A stretch of 64,000 bases of DNA from the NCBI GenBank assembly GCA_035222895.1, contig JAVYIG010006580.1, forward strand, positions 1-64,000, given 5' to 3'. This stretch comes from Strongylocentrotus droebachiensis. Taxonomy: Eukaryota > Echinodermata > Echinoidea > Camarodonta > Strongylocentrotidae. Position 1 is the first letter of the stretch. Each line of letters opens with the position of its first letter. A program made the position numbers and the translations under genes. A model generated the notes under the pieces. That model saw only the letters and a program-made list of their open reading frames with translations. It was not told the origin of the DNA and did no database searches. Shown one piece after another: positions 11,461 through 23,622 of the stretch.

Positions 11461-14400
11461 TTATTGGCAAGCAAGAAACGAATCAAAGTCAACTTGGAGA
11501 TTGCGCCTCTCATGCTGGACTTCGGTGAGGTGGTTCATCAGCTCTTGCTTTTGGTCGTTCGCTTTTTGAAGCTGTTAAGACAAAAAAAATGTTCAAGGAT
11601 AAGAAAGGAAAGAAAAAACAGACTGGTAAAGACTAAAGAGATCTGGTTTGGACTATTTACGATGCAATGTTAGCCTATTTCTTACAAATCTCTATATCCT
11701 TCCTTAATCTCACTTTTAACAAATGAGTGTTTGGAAAGAAGCAACATTTTATCATTATAAATAGAACTATTATATTGTTTTCATAGTTATAGTTATTAGT
11801 ATTATTATTGTCATCATTATCATTACTATAATCATTATTATTAGGCCTATTTATTGTCATTTTGTTCGTATAGTAAAAGTAGTAGTAGTAGTAGTAGTAG
11901 CAGTAGTAGTAGTAGTAGTTGTAGTAGTAGTAGTATAAGTAGAATTATTGTAGTAGTGGTTGTGGTGGTGGTAGTGGAATGGTGGATATATATATAGTTC
12001 ATGCCTAAATATTTTCATTTTTGTTATCATTATTTTTCTAGAATCATAATCATCATAATGATAATATGTAACATTGCCTACCAGATCAGAAAGTTGTTCA
12101 ATCTGACCGTCCTGTATTTTTCTCTGTTCTGATAAGGTCTCGATGTCGGCCTGCAATTCGTTGACCCTAATCTGATCGCGGTCCCGGCACCCACATGTTT
12201 GCTCTACGGAAGAATGATAACCACGGCGATCCTGAAGAGACAATTAAATTTCGAAAATGAATATCAATCCTGCCATTTTGGCCACCTCTCTATAAGGGCC
12301 ACCTATCTATATAGCAGCAGTGTATTTTACCCCCCCTTCCTCTTGAGAAAGAAATGCGTGTTGTAGAACATGTCTAGATATTCCACCTGTCTACAGTGGC
12401 CACTTTCTCTGTTTCCCTAATTCGTTGGCCTCAGTAGAAAGGTTAGACTGGGCTATCAACTATGATATATGAGAATTATATCGTCGTTCTTATATCTATA
12501 TGATGGCAAATAAGAATAACAGAACAACCGGTCCACCAATTTCAATCAAGGAACGATGTGAAAGAACATTAACAACACATTTATTCTGATAACAAGGTCA
12601 CATGATACAAACTATCGGAATACATTAGAAGAAGAGTAAAGAAAATTAACGGTGATAAAAATAACGTCAAACATTTTTTTCTGAAGCTTATTTTGAATTC
12701 TGGTAACGACGTTGCGTTGAGAGCAAAGGAAAACAATTTAGCTGACAATTTAACCGTTTGAATAATTTGAAAATCATGTTGAATATGAGCAGAAACAAAA
12801 TATATACAAACTGACTATAACTTGAGAGGGTGCATGAACATGTCTTACCAATTTAGAGGAATCCCCTTTGTTGCCGTTAAAAGACTTACTATTCAGGTGA
12901 AACTTCCCGACCTATATAAACATAGAAGAATACATTTCTAAATAAAATAATCATGGTCCTGAAAGTTTACATTCAAATGCTAAGTATCCATTACACTTAC
13001 AGGGAATACTCAAGGTGCCCAAAAAGTATGAAGTATTAATTAACAACAACAATAATGATAATGATAATGATCACAACAATTAAAAATATTTATAAGAAAT
13101 AATAACAACAACAAATAATGATGATAATGATAATAACAGATAAAAATAATGATATGATCTTAATGATAATAATAATAATGTCTTATGTAACATATTACAT
13201 TCATTACAGTCCTTACGTATCTTGAAGCTTAAGGGTGCGTTCAATCGAATTTTCGAAGCTAGAATCACAAACATGAATCACAATTCAAAACGCCGTTACA
13301 AAAAGCAAGGTCACTGCGGTTTGCGTTCAAGCGATTTTTCATCAACGCTGATTCTAGCTCATTGCGAGCCAAACCACTGCGCATCACACTGCGCAGTATG
13401 GCCCAGGAACTTCGGCGCGCGCTTTCTGGAATTGTTTACGGCCGACTGTCGACTGCTGTTTTGAGCATAGATCGCAATAATAAGACAAAGAATGAGAAGG
13501 TGATAGAAGGAAGAAACAAAGAATAACATAAGGAAAGACAGAAAGATAAAGTCGATAGAATGATTAAAACAAAGAATAACATAAGAGAAGGTGAAAGAAG
13601 GAAGAATCGAAGAATAACATAAGGAAAGACAGAAAGAGAGAGTGATAGAATGCTTAAAACAAAGAATTACATAAAAGGTGATAGAAGGAAAAAACAAAGC
13701 ATAACATAAGAATAGAAGGAAGAAACAAAGAATAACAAAAGAGAAGGTAATAGAAGGAAAAAACAAAGAATAACAAAAGAGAAGGTAATAGAAGGAAAAA
13801 ACAAAGCATAACATAAGAATAGAAGGAAGAAACAAAGAATAACAAAAGAGAAGGTAATAGAAGGAAAAAACAAAGAATAACATCAAAATAGAAGGAAGAA
13901 ACAAAGAATAACATAAGGAAGAACAGAAAGAGAAAGTGATAGAATGATTAAAACAAAGAATAACATAAGAGAAGGTGAAAGAAGGAAGAATCAAAGAATA
14001 ACATAAGGAAAGATAGAAAGAGAAAGTAACAGAATGATTAAAACAAAGAATAACATAAGAGAAAGTGATAGAATTATAAAAACAAAGAATAACATAAGAG
14101 AAGATGATAGAAGGAAGAAACAAAGAATAACATAAGGAAAGACAGAAAGAGAAATTGATAGAATGCTTAAAACAAAGAATTACATAAGAAAAGGTGATAG
14201 AAGGAAAAAACAAAGAATAACATAAGTATAGAAGGAAGAAACAAAGAATAACATAAGGAAAGACAGAAGGAGCAAATGATAGAATGATAAAAACAAAGAA
14301 TAACATAAGAAAAGGTGATAGAAGGAAAAAAAACAAAGAATAACATAAGGAAAGACAGAAAGAGCAAATGATAGAATGATAAAACAAAGAATAACATAAG

Positions 14401-17400
14401 AAAAGGTGATAGAAGGAAAAAAAACAAAGAATAACATAAGAATAGAAGAAAGAAACAAAGAATAACATAAGGAAAGACAGAAAGAGAAAATGATAGAAGG
14501 AAAAACAAGGAATAACATAACGGAACAGGCCACGATGGTATAGTGAACGCAAATTGCATGCAAAGCGGGCGCGCGGTTTTTCCCAAACCGGAAGAGGCTT
14601 CGTCATACAATCATGATTGAGAACTCCGTCCGTTCAATCGAATTTTAGCGACCGTGATTCTTTTGAATCATGATACAAAACGCATCTTTTTCAGCGTTTC
14701 ATGTTTGTGTTTTCAAACACGTTTATTTTTACGACCGACGAAAAATCGCTTGAACGCAATTGCGTTTTAAACTAAACGTCTTTAGAAACCGTGATTCTAG
14801 GGTGAAAAAGTGTCGATTAAACGCACCCTTAGACTACTCCTAAGCTGAACAGTTGATAACATAAAATGAGAAGAAAGGATGACAAATAATCAATATAGTA
14901 TGAAGTATATACCTTGTCTGTGATGTTATTCATGTGGTTGAGAAGAGTAATCCGTCCTCTCCTCACCTCCATCACAGTCTCCATCCATCCTTCCACCTCA
15001 CATTCCAACCTTTTCTTAACTGCCTCAAGGTCAACCACCTTCTTCTTCCAGTTGTCAAGCTCAGACTAATAGGGAAACATTGGATTGATTTTATGATCTG
15101 ATGATGATTTTAAAGGTAATGTTTAGTATCTGTGAGACTCCAAAGTCTGTTATTTACATAATGCCTCGGATTGGACGGTATTGTACTTAGTCAGATTGTT
15201 GAACTTAGTAATACTACTTCTATCTTCGACTAAAGTGCATTAAAACAATTTTTTCAAAAAAATTCCACCTTCTGAATGGAATTTCTTTCAAGAACATCAA
15301 AACAGACCCCCCAAAAAACGAATAAACCCTTAACTACTTTATGTCATTAAGCATTGTAACAATAACTTGTTACTTCTGCATATAATGTATTTGTAAATAA
15401 ATTACATGTTTTGTACCGGAAGATGATCAGATGATGATGACCTGATCTGACCTTTCCTTCTGGGTAGCGGTACTAATTTATTCTTTTCGCAGTCATTACA
15501 ACAAAAAAGACTCACAAAGAGGGTGAATTTACACACATCCCCTTCCCAAATGTTGAACAGTTGGCCGTCGTATTATATTAATACAAAAGAGGCAGAAGGA
15601 TTGCCGAACCTGTAATTGAGACTTTACTGCCTCGTCATCGTCTCTCCTGTCTTCCATCTCCTTCAGCTGTCTCTGCAGTGAGCCCAACTTGTCATCGAGA
15701 GCCATTACGTTATGACTTGGGTGATGAGGGCGTCCTGTATCACTGCACGATCCCGAAAGCTGGCGATGGGCAGCGTCCAGCTGTAACGAGATCTCGCTCT
15801 TAGCTTCAGTCAACTCCCGCTCGTTATCCTCAAGGGCCTGTCAGTATGGGCGTGGTCAAGTAATCATGTTGTTATTTTTGTTTAACCCAATAATAATAAT
15901 CAGAACCGGTTCCCTTACAGCGCGAATCAAGTTTTATAAATGTATATAACGTCCTGTGCGCTTCCAAAGTTTCGGATGTTATTACCCTACGACGTAAATG
16001 TTGTAGCAGGGTATCGACCCCATACCTTGTGGTACAAAGTCCGGGGACACCTCTACTTTAAGTCATGTTCCATTTGGTTAAAAATGTTTCTGGTTAATAC
16101 ACGTGAAGCAAAGAACATACAAACTAGGAACGTAAGTCGCAAATCGTATTTTGTGATTGGAAGCTGACTGTTAGTGATTATGGTTTCAACTTTCAAGCAG
16201 CAAAGTGTGATCTTGAACATGATATGTCACAAACTACGAATGAGAATAGCAAATATCAGTGCTATACAACTACACATATCATTATGCTCACCTTTACCTG
16301 ACCTTCCAAGCACCATTTGTCTACCAGTAGATTGGAAACCGTTTTGATAAGGTCGTTTTGCTTCTCAAGTTTCTCTTCAGGGTACAAACCTTGGGTCACG
16401 TTGACACCGTTGGCAGTCAATGTAGAAGCACTGTCTTGAATTAGAGGTTCATTCTGTCTAGGTCGGATGTTCCCTTCTGCAGGGGATGTTTCTTTGAGAA
16501 GTTCATCTGGGACATTCAGGTTCTTGGCTCTGTCGGAAAGAGTCTGTTCGTTACCCTTTGAATATTCCTTCTGGCCCCGGCCCTCAAAAAGCTCCGGATG
16601 CTGCCTCACACCAGGTCCGACGATGCCATCTACTTTGGCTTTAGAACTAATGTCATCCGGTAGGACTTGACAGGCACCATCAATCACCTCTTTCTCGTTA
16701 ACTTGGTTGGCCTCCGATTCTTGAGTTGATTTCGACCCATCATTCTCTGCTGAAACTAAAGATATTTTCTTCTCGACACGATGCTCTGCTTGCACAGAGG
16801 CCAGCTTCTGCATCTTTGCATCATAGCAACAAGATCTGCAGTGCTTCCCACCCCTCCCCAGGATCCTACAGTCCTTCCTTCCGGGTTCCATTCTGATGGG
16901 CATCCTTCTCGCAGCACGTGGTATTATCTCCAGAAAAGCTTTGTTCACCTTCTGTCGCCTCAGAACTCGACGACGCGGAACGTTGTTAAGATGTGGCACT
17001 TGATTTGTTGTAGTATATTTTGCTGTCTCGAGGGTAGGTGTAAGAGAATCAGAATGCTGTGTTTTTCGGTTCTAAAAGAAATTGTAATGACAAAAAAAAA
17101 CACGAGATAGCTGGTGGTGGATTTGCTTTCAGGTCCCTCTCAGCGCATGAACACGACGAACATGATGAAAAAGGTTCGTTATTAGGAATGTATATTAAAC
17201 TATGCAACTACCACAAAGACTTACCAAACATAGTCTCATATGTTTTCTCGTGATTCTAATTAATACACCAATAAGTTCCTACTAACATAATTTAAAATAC
17301 ACTATTACCACTCATCACAACCGTCAGCATACCTTCATGAATTCTTCGAACGAATCGTCGCTGCCCAGAAACCTTCCAAATTCCTTCAACCTCGAGACAA

Positions 17401-20400
17401 TCCTCTCAATCTCCTCCACCGATGCCGAACTATCCACATCCTTCAGGTACATCCTAATCGTCTCTCTGACATTTAAAGGTGAGGTGGCCATCGCTAGATC
17501 GTTTGGTAGAGACAGAAGGTTCTTGTAGATGACCTCAATCTTGACCTTAGCCAGCTGTCTCACACGTTCCAGGGCTTGATGGGTGCGGTCTTTTTCGTGG
17601 ATGAGATCTTGCATTCTGCAACGAATTCAAAAATGGTTATGTTAACCAAGTCAGCCCTAGGGACGGAATTCAAGATAATACATTACTCTGACATATAGAT
17701 AGATGTCTCTTAGCAAATCTGTCGTATCATCCCGACCGTTTAGCAAAACGTTTTGTCGCATCTATTTCGTTTGATAAATTTGTATATCTCTCTATACTTC
17801 CCGACCTTTGTTTGTGTATTTCTTTCGTGGTTGGTGTTCTTCTTTTGATGACAATAGCACACGAGGCGTTATTTTTTTTTCTTAGGGAGGACTGCTTCAG
17901 TGATTGGAGAGGTCTTTGACGTGCCATGTGGCAGTGAACGCAAGATAAACAATGCAAACATTGCTTCTGTTTAGTGGGTCATATTGGCCAATTGCCTATT
18001 CGGATTAGCGCAGGTACATGTGATAACGCGATTGGAATAACACCTCGTGTGCAAGGAACAAGACGTCCTCCAAAACGAATTTAAAATACTTCACATATCT
18101 GAAGCAAATCTAGACCATGCAGTTCATATAGTTTCACCTTTTATCCTTGTTTTTGACGTTTGCTCGCAAAGCATCAATAACCTTTCCTTGGCGTTTGACG
18201 CGGCGATTGGCTTGGGCGATAGTTCGCTTGGCAAGTAGCAACTTGTAAGTCATTTGCGGGCTTTGCCGTGTCTCCTCCGTGGAGCCCCTGACGTTGGAAC
18301 CCGGATGATCCAATACCTCCTCCTGAAGTAAGAATAAAGGCAATGTTTGTTTCAACCTTCTGTTAAATGTCTGACAGTGTTTGTCAGTAGGTTTGCCGTC
18401 AGAAACGAATATTCCGCCAAACATATGACTCAATCAATAATATGAATTGTCTGTCGAAATTATGCTTTGGGCTTTCTGAGATGTTCTCTACCAATGACCC
18501 TAAGTATTCACAGAATTTTACATACTTATGTAAACGTGATATGCTTAAACAACTCTATAGTCTCTGATCTTGGCTAGAGCCGGCCAAAGAAAAGTTACTA
18601 CTATAACGGTTCATCATCATCTCGTCGTGAATTTCCCATCCATGCTCATGATGGTTGCATAATCAATACGATCTGACACATTTTGTGTATTCCTTTTTTC
18701 CCCCAGCTAAAGAGGCACTCTAGGTACTCATTTGAGTATGCCAAGTATATTTCATTTACGAGACGGGCATACAATGATGGCAACTTACAGGCATCTCCTC
18801 GCTGTTATCCTCGCGTCTTCCAACCAACCGGCGGGCGTCGACTGAGGCCCGCATTTGATTCATTCTCAGGGTTACAGTGATCGGCAAAGGCATATTTGAA
18901 GGATGTTCCGCCCCTTCGTCCTGGGGCTGGTATTCGCTACGACTTCTCTTGGCTTCACAATCTTCAAGCTGGATTATATTATAGAAATTGTGTAATTTGT
19001 TACGGTTTATACATTTCAATATTATGAACTGAGCAAGAATGATCACTGAGTATAAAATAAGCCTTCGAAATATTACGATGATGAATTTATTTCCTGACGG
19101 CACACACAGGTCGTCATTTCGAAAAGTCTCCTGACAGGAGGACTCGGTCTTGCATTTCACTTTTTAATCATGAAATCTCTTTAATTTCAGCATAAAGTTT
19201 GATTGTAGCTTACATGTACATAATATTTACTATAAGCAAATAGTCAATCTGAAAAGAAAAGGACGACATGTAAACAATTCTGGGGGGAGGCTTTAATCAT
19301 TACAGATCTCGAACATTTTCATGAATTTTGAACTTGTCTATTCCTTGTTCTGGCATAAGATAATAATTACCTATAAGTAGTATCCGTTTATAATCTCACC
19401 TTGTTTCTTAAGGTTTCAATCGTCAGTTTCAACTTTCGAATCTGGTCATAGAGCTCCGCTTGTTTTACGGCCATTTTAATGACATCATGCTGTTTCACAT
19501 CAAGTACTTGTTGTTGGGCGTTTCCCTGGAGTTTCGCTAATTCCAAGATCCCATTTAGCTTGGTCGTCTGGCGCTGGTTTGAAACCAATTGTCTCTCCGC
19601 CATGCCTACGAATACATCAACATCAGGACAATAGTCGTTTTATTCTTATTGAGGAAAAACAAACATACATCTGTCAAGTGATTCTATACATAGAATGAAA
19701 TAAATATTTTCGGCTGCTGAAAGTAAGCCCTTTCTTTGTAATGTATAAGACCAATTTTGGCTTGAAATCTGAATATTGGACATTTCATTCATTCCAATTG
19801 ACATTGTTCATCTTCTTTGGTGACTTAATATATATATATATTATATATATATCACAATTATTACAAAACAATTATAGGCAATATCAATCAATATTGTTTT
19901 TAAATATATTTGAAATAAAATCGATGAATTGTGTTGCCCTATTTGAAATTAAAACACCCCCTCCACTCCCCTGACTGAATGGATCCCAAAAAGAAGAAAA
20001 TGAGGAGACAGAGCATGGAAAGAGAGAGAGAGAGAGAGAAAAGGGGCGGGGCATCGAGAGACGGAAAGGTATACGACCAACCGCTATCCCCTCCACTTTT
20101 AAATTACTGGAGGTCCCCTTTGCCCAAACTCCGCCGATATAAAATGCAATAGATATTAAACCTACGCCAGAACTTGTACAGCATATAATGAGAGGCACAC
20201 TTACGAAGTTTCCTCTGCAGTTCCTTAATATATGTCTCTTGTATAATGGCATCTGCCAGCAGTTGCTCGTCGATCGTGTTCAGACGGTCGATTTGAAGCT
20301 CTAAATGACTGATCTTTCTCCTAAACTCCCGCTCAGCTTTCATGATCTGAAATGTGCTCCTGAGAAAAAAATGACTTTTGTCAGATATGCCAGCTATACA

Positions 20401-21439
20401 ACAGGAGTACTAGAAAATCACCGGAAATTGTCAAACACGCCCGCAAAAGAATTTGTGTTTTCAGATTTGTAATTTGTCGACAAGAGTTATAGAAATGTTC
20501 CTAAACTATTCGATAGAAAGTTGTGAGAATGTCGCACCCCATCCCCGCCCTCTAGATCCTACGAAACAGTTAAATTATCTAGAAGAAAACTTGTTTGTTT
20601 GTTTGTATGAATGAGAAAGTGAGTCTTTGCTTCTGTTTGATGAATGATTGTTTTTGTTGGTCACCTTGAAGTTACTGACTTGCATCTATAGCTACAGATA
20701 ACAATTATTTGGTAACTGCTTCAGTTTTTAATATTAGACTTGATGTACTCACCTATCTGGTCTCACTTGTACTCCTGCATCTTCCTTTTCATCCTTAATA
20801 AAATGAACATACTTAATTAGTCAATTAAAGTTTAAAATAATTATAACTTATCCGTTGGCCTTAATAATTATTGACATCAATAATGTTATTCAATTTTCAA
20901 TTTTACTTTTATGTGGTGCCCCTGAAATTACTGAACAATTATGCTTGAAATGACCCCCCCCCCCCCCCTCCCCCAAATCACCACTCAAAGCACATCTGAA
21001 TTAGATCTATTTCTTAGTAACAAATCAAAAGTTGCAGTTTTTATTTTTTAATCACAACTTAATGTGTTATGTTTGTTTCTTTATACTCATTCCTTTATTT
21101 ATATTTTCGCAACTTAACGATTACAATGAATCATTAGTGGTGAAAATATAAATGAACTACCTGATCCTCTAACTCTTCCCTTCGCTCTCGGCCAGCGGAC
21201 CTCGTTACAGAGAACGCCTTCAGCCGACACCACACGCCATGCTGCTTAGTATCCTCGGTCTCGGCACGATCGAACGTGCTGCGGTTTCTTCCTTCTCCGC
21301 TCAACAAGCTCGGCTCGTCAGCCGCACTCTGATTGGCTGAAAGTTCGCTACTGTCACCAAGCATTTTGTCATTTCTCTCATCTCGCGGTGTTTCGGCAAC
21401 TGAGCAAGTGACGCTGTTGCTTGTTTGTGATTGGTCCAT
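11461..21439 (-). CDS. Uncharacterised coiled-coil protein, 13 exons, 937 residues
   Basis: Exons on the minus strand: 21439-21161, 20793-20753, 20359-20205, 19605-19400, 18968-18789, 18322-18138, 17615-17333, 17071-16292, 15837-15610, 15065-14913, 12911-12849, 12231-12082, 11571-11461 (TAA). Every junction has AG/GT and the phases close exactly, which strongly supports one gene. The product starts MDQSQTSN and ends FLACQ. It is hydrophilic, with heptad-like Leu/Ile spacing and high Lys/Glu/Gln/Arg at about 107-227, 300-400, 704-830 and 852-937. A less ordered Ser/Pro/Cys-containing linker is encoded by the 780-bp exon 8. There is no signal peptide, membrane span or enzymatic motif. Exon 8 may alternatively end at 16298 (two codons shorter). 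I do not recognise the family; a centrosomal, ciliary or sperm structural role is only a guess from its composition. It is head-to-head with DUS3L. Confidence 0.72.
11700..12060. repeat. Trinucleotide-rich intron segment
   Basis: AAT/ATT and GTA/TAC microsatellites inside the last intron of the coiled-coil gene. They generate Asn- and Thr-rich shadow frames. Confidence 0.8.
13230..14831. mobile_element. TIR element with TA duplication, loaded with minisatellite
   Basis: The ends AGGGTGCGTTCAATCGA (13232) and the inverse of AGGGTGCGTTTAATCGA (ending 14829) are flanked by TA on both sides. The subterminal regions (about 130-200 bp) are partly inverted copies of each other ('agaatcac', 'aatcgcttgaacgcaa' blocks). 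The inner ~1 kb (13470-14520) is a degenerate tandem repeat of a 'caaagaataacataag..gatagaagga' unit. It has no transposase and lies in the intron between exons 10 and 11 of the coiled-coil gene. Confidence 0.8.
13470..14520. repeat. Minisatellite inside the TIR element
   Basis: Dozens of imperfect A-rich units with period about 35 nt, grouped in higher-order blocks of about 90-120 nt. The complementary strand lacks stops in all three frames, producing a spurious 415-codon frame rich in Phe, Leu, Ser and Tyr. Confidence 0.9.
19820..19860. repeat. (TA)n microsatellite
   Basis: Alternating AT tract in an intron of the coiled-coil gene; a (GA)n tract lies at about 20020-20040. Confidence 0.8.
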
Positions 21440-23622
21440 TGTTTCAGGTGTTCAATATATTTCTGTTCTCCTCGTGAACAGTGGATTAGCTCTGATGCAT
21501 TGTCAAGATAAAAAAAAAGATTTCGATTTTTATTGGAGGTTTTTTAAACGCGTTTTTTGAAGTGTCATGTTATCTTTTTATACGAGTTTGATTTTTTTGG
21601 GTACGAATATGATATATAATCTACGGCTTATATTATGTCTATACATGTGTTTATGTTTTAATTTTTCTTAACTTTGTTTACATGTATTTCAAGAGTTCTC
21701 GAGAAAAAGAAGAACGCAACAGGTCTACACTTATTGAAATACGGGTTCACCCCTACATATAGTTTTTTTCTCAGGTGAATATAATAATACAAACTTTGTT
21801 CATGATGTTTGAGATATAGCATTGAGAAATAGCATTGTGATTTCTGATCTATACAACCATCTATGTCATGCAATTAATATATACTATGAATCACAACTCT
21901 ATGGATACAAGGGATGCATTTAGTATAGTTTTAGGCGTTCCCAGTCGCCCGGTAAATCAAAATGAAGAACAGCAAGAAAAGATTTTAAAAATGAACAAAA
22001 AATAAACTCACCTCAGTTCTGGTTACTTTACATTTAGGCTGATTATATAGTTGTGATTATTTGAGAGGAGCTGTTAAAAGAAGTTCCATCTTCCATAAAA
22101 TCTTTAATTTTCAAGTTCTTATTCTGTGCAGATTTTCAAGGGGCATCATCAACACCTCACACTTTGTTTGTGTTATAATAGAAGCTGCGTGCAATATTGT
22201 AAACAAATAAACAGTATGGATGCATGGATGCAAGCGCGCATTAATTAGGCTTGCGCATCAATTGTGACGCAACAATTGAATATTGTAACATCATTCATAC
22301 AGCGCGCAATGTTGAAAGTGCGTTGACCTTGCAATGAGAAGTGATATTCTTCCCATTGTTGTTTTGTTGCTGTAAAGTTAGTCTTGGATCAAGACTCGAG
22401 TGCATTATAGATAATACTGTTTGAGCAGCCCCCACTACACGTGAGTGTTATTTCGTTTTTACTGTTTTAGTCCACTGCAGCAGATTTATCTTTATTTGAT
22501 TTTAAAAAAGAATAAGGTTTCAATCATGTTTCAAATGCCCTGTTTAATACCCTCGATAATTTCCTACAATTATGAAAAAACACGGGTAGATTGGGAAAAT
22601 TGTAAAGCCGAGTCGTTATTGTAGTCCCACGCGTTAAAAATTGAGTGGTTGCGGCCGATGTACACCGCGTGTATAAATTACGTCGAGACGACGAGAGGAA
22701 TGATGGTAGATGTTTTTGATTTTCCAAGTATTTTTCCAACATCAGTGAGTGTACTGTAGACCCAGATTGTGTTGTAAAGTACAGTAAAGAAACGTTACAC
22801 CGAACATGAACACTAACGCCTATGGTCCTGTCCTGTCTCTACAGAGAGGAGCCGACCCTACCCAAATCAGAGGCTTACAAACGAAAGAGACAGAAATTTT
22901 CGGTCTAGGCCTCACTACACTTTAGGAAAGCATAGTCTAAAGTCAATGCTAATGCTTATTGACGTCTAGCACTGCATACTTGCTGAGAGGCAGGTATAAT
23001 TAATATACAAATTCACACACAACACACTATTGCATAGACTGCACACAATATAACGGAAGTGGCTGATCGGAAAATTTGACACTAGACTTACAATTCGAAT
23101 TTTTAAATTATTCTCTTTAACGTCAGTAGAGTAAAGGAGGGGTTTTCGGCCGGTCGCAGTTTTTGGCCAGTCCGTTGGATGCATGGTAAATCCCTTTAAA
23201 ATACATTGCATAATAGCATATCATGTATATACTGGGGTGTGCAGGTGGACCACTACCCTGGGGTTTCCCCCTAATCTTATATGAATTGTGCAGTGGGTTA
23301 TTAACGTGCAAAGGTGGTGACTCTCCTCTACACGGGGCCTCCATTTAACGTCCATTCCGAGGGACGGAGTGTTTTCCACTTAACATATCCTACTTCTATG
23401 AAACAAAAAGAGGGGCACGTTAACACACAAGTCACAACGCAAGCTTAAGTCATCCGCCTGTGTGGGATTCGAACCTGAGATCTTTGGTTTCGACAGGCAG
23501 ACTCTTTATCAACTGAGCCAACTCGCTACCTTTTAATTCTTTTTAATATCTAGATATTTCAAAATATTCCTTGCAAAGATTTGAAAAATTATTGTTTAAC
23601 CATTGTTATTCATAGAACTAGC
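21440..23622. promoter_or_regulatory. Shared head-to-head intergenic interval
   Basis: 2.2 kb separates the start codons of the coiled-coil gene (minus) and DUS3L (plus), so both promoters must lie here. No TATA box or core element could be assigned by eye. The stretch 22250-22700 is richer in CpG (several GCGC and CGCG-like words) than its surroundings and is the best promoter candidate. A SINE occupies the DUS3L-proximal end. Confidence 0.45.
23240..23527 (-). repeat. tRNA-derived SINE, minus orientation
   Basis: Read on the minus strand, it starts at 23527 with a tRNA-like head. The head has box A 'gttggctcagttgataaagag' and box B GGTTCGAATCC. The body includes 'gaggagagtcacc' and 'tccgagggacgg'-type blocks seen in widespread invertebrate SINEs. 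The acceptor-stem halves do not pair, so it is not a functional tRNA gene. It ends 95 bp upstream of the DUS3L start codon. Confidence 0.75.

Noticed and set aside
13359..14606. 415-codon open frame on the minus strand, plus overlapping 147-, 127- and 86-codon frames
   Set aside because: Entirely the complement of a degenerate tandem repeat; all three frames are open because the repeat lacks stops. No domain and no splice context.
23455..23527. tRNA gene with box A and box B on the minus strand
   Set aside because: Acceptor-stem halves do not pair and a SINE body follows directly; it is a tRNA-derived SINE head.
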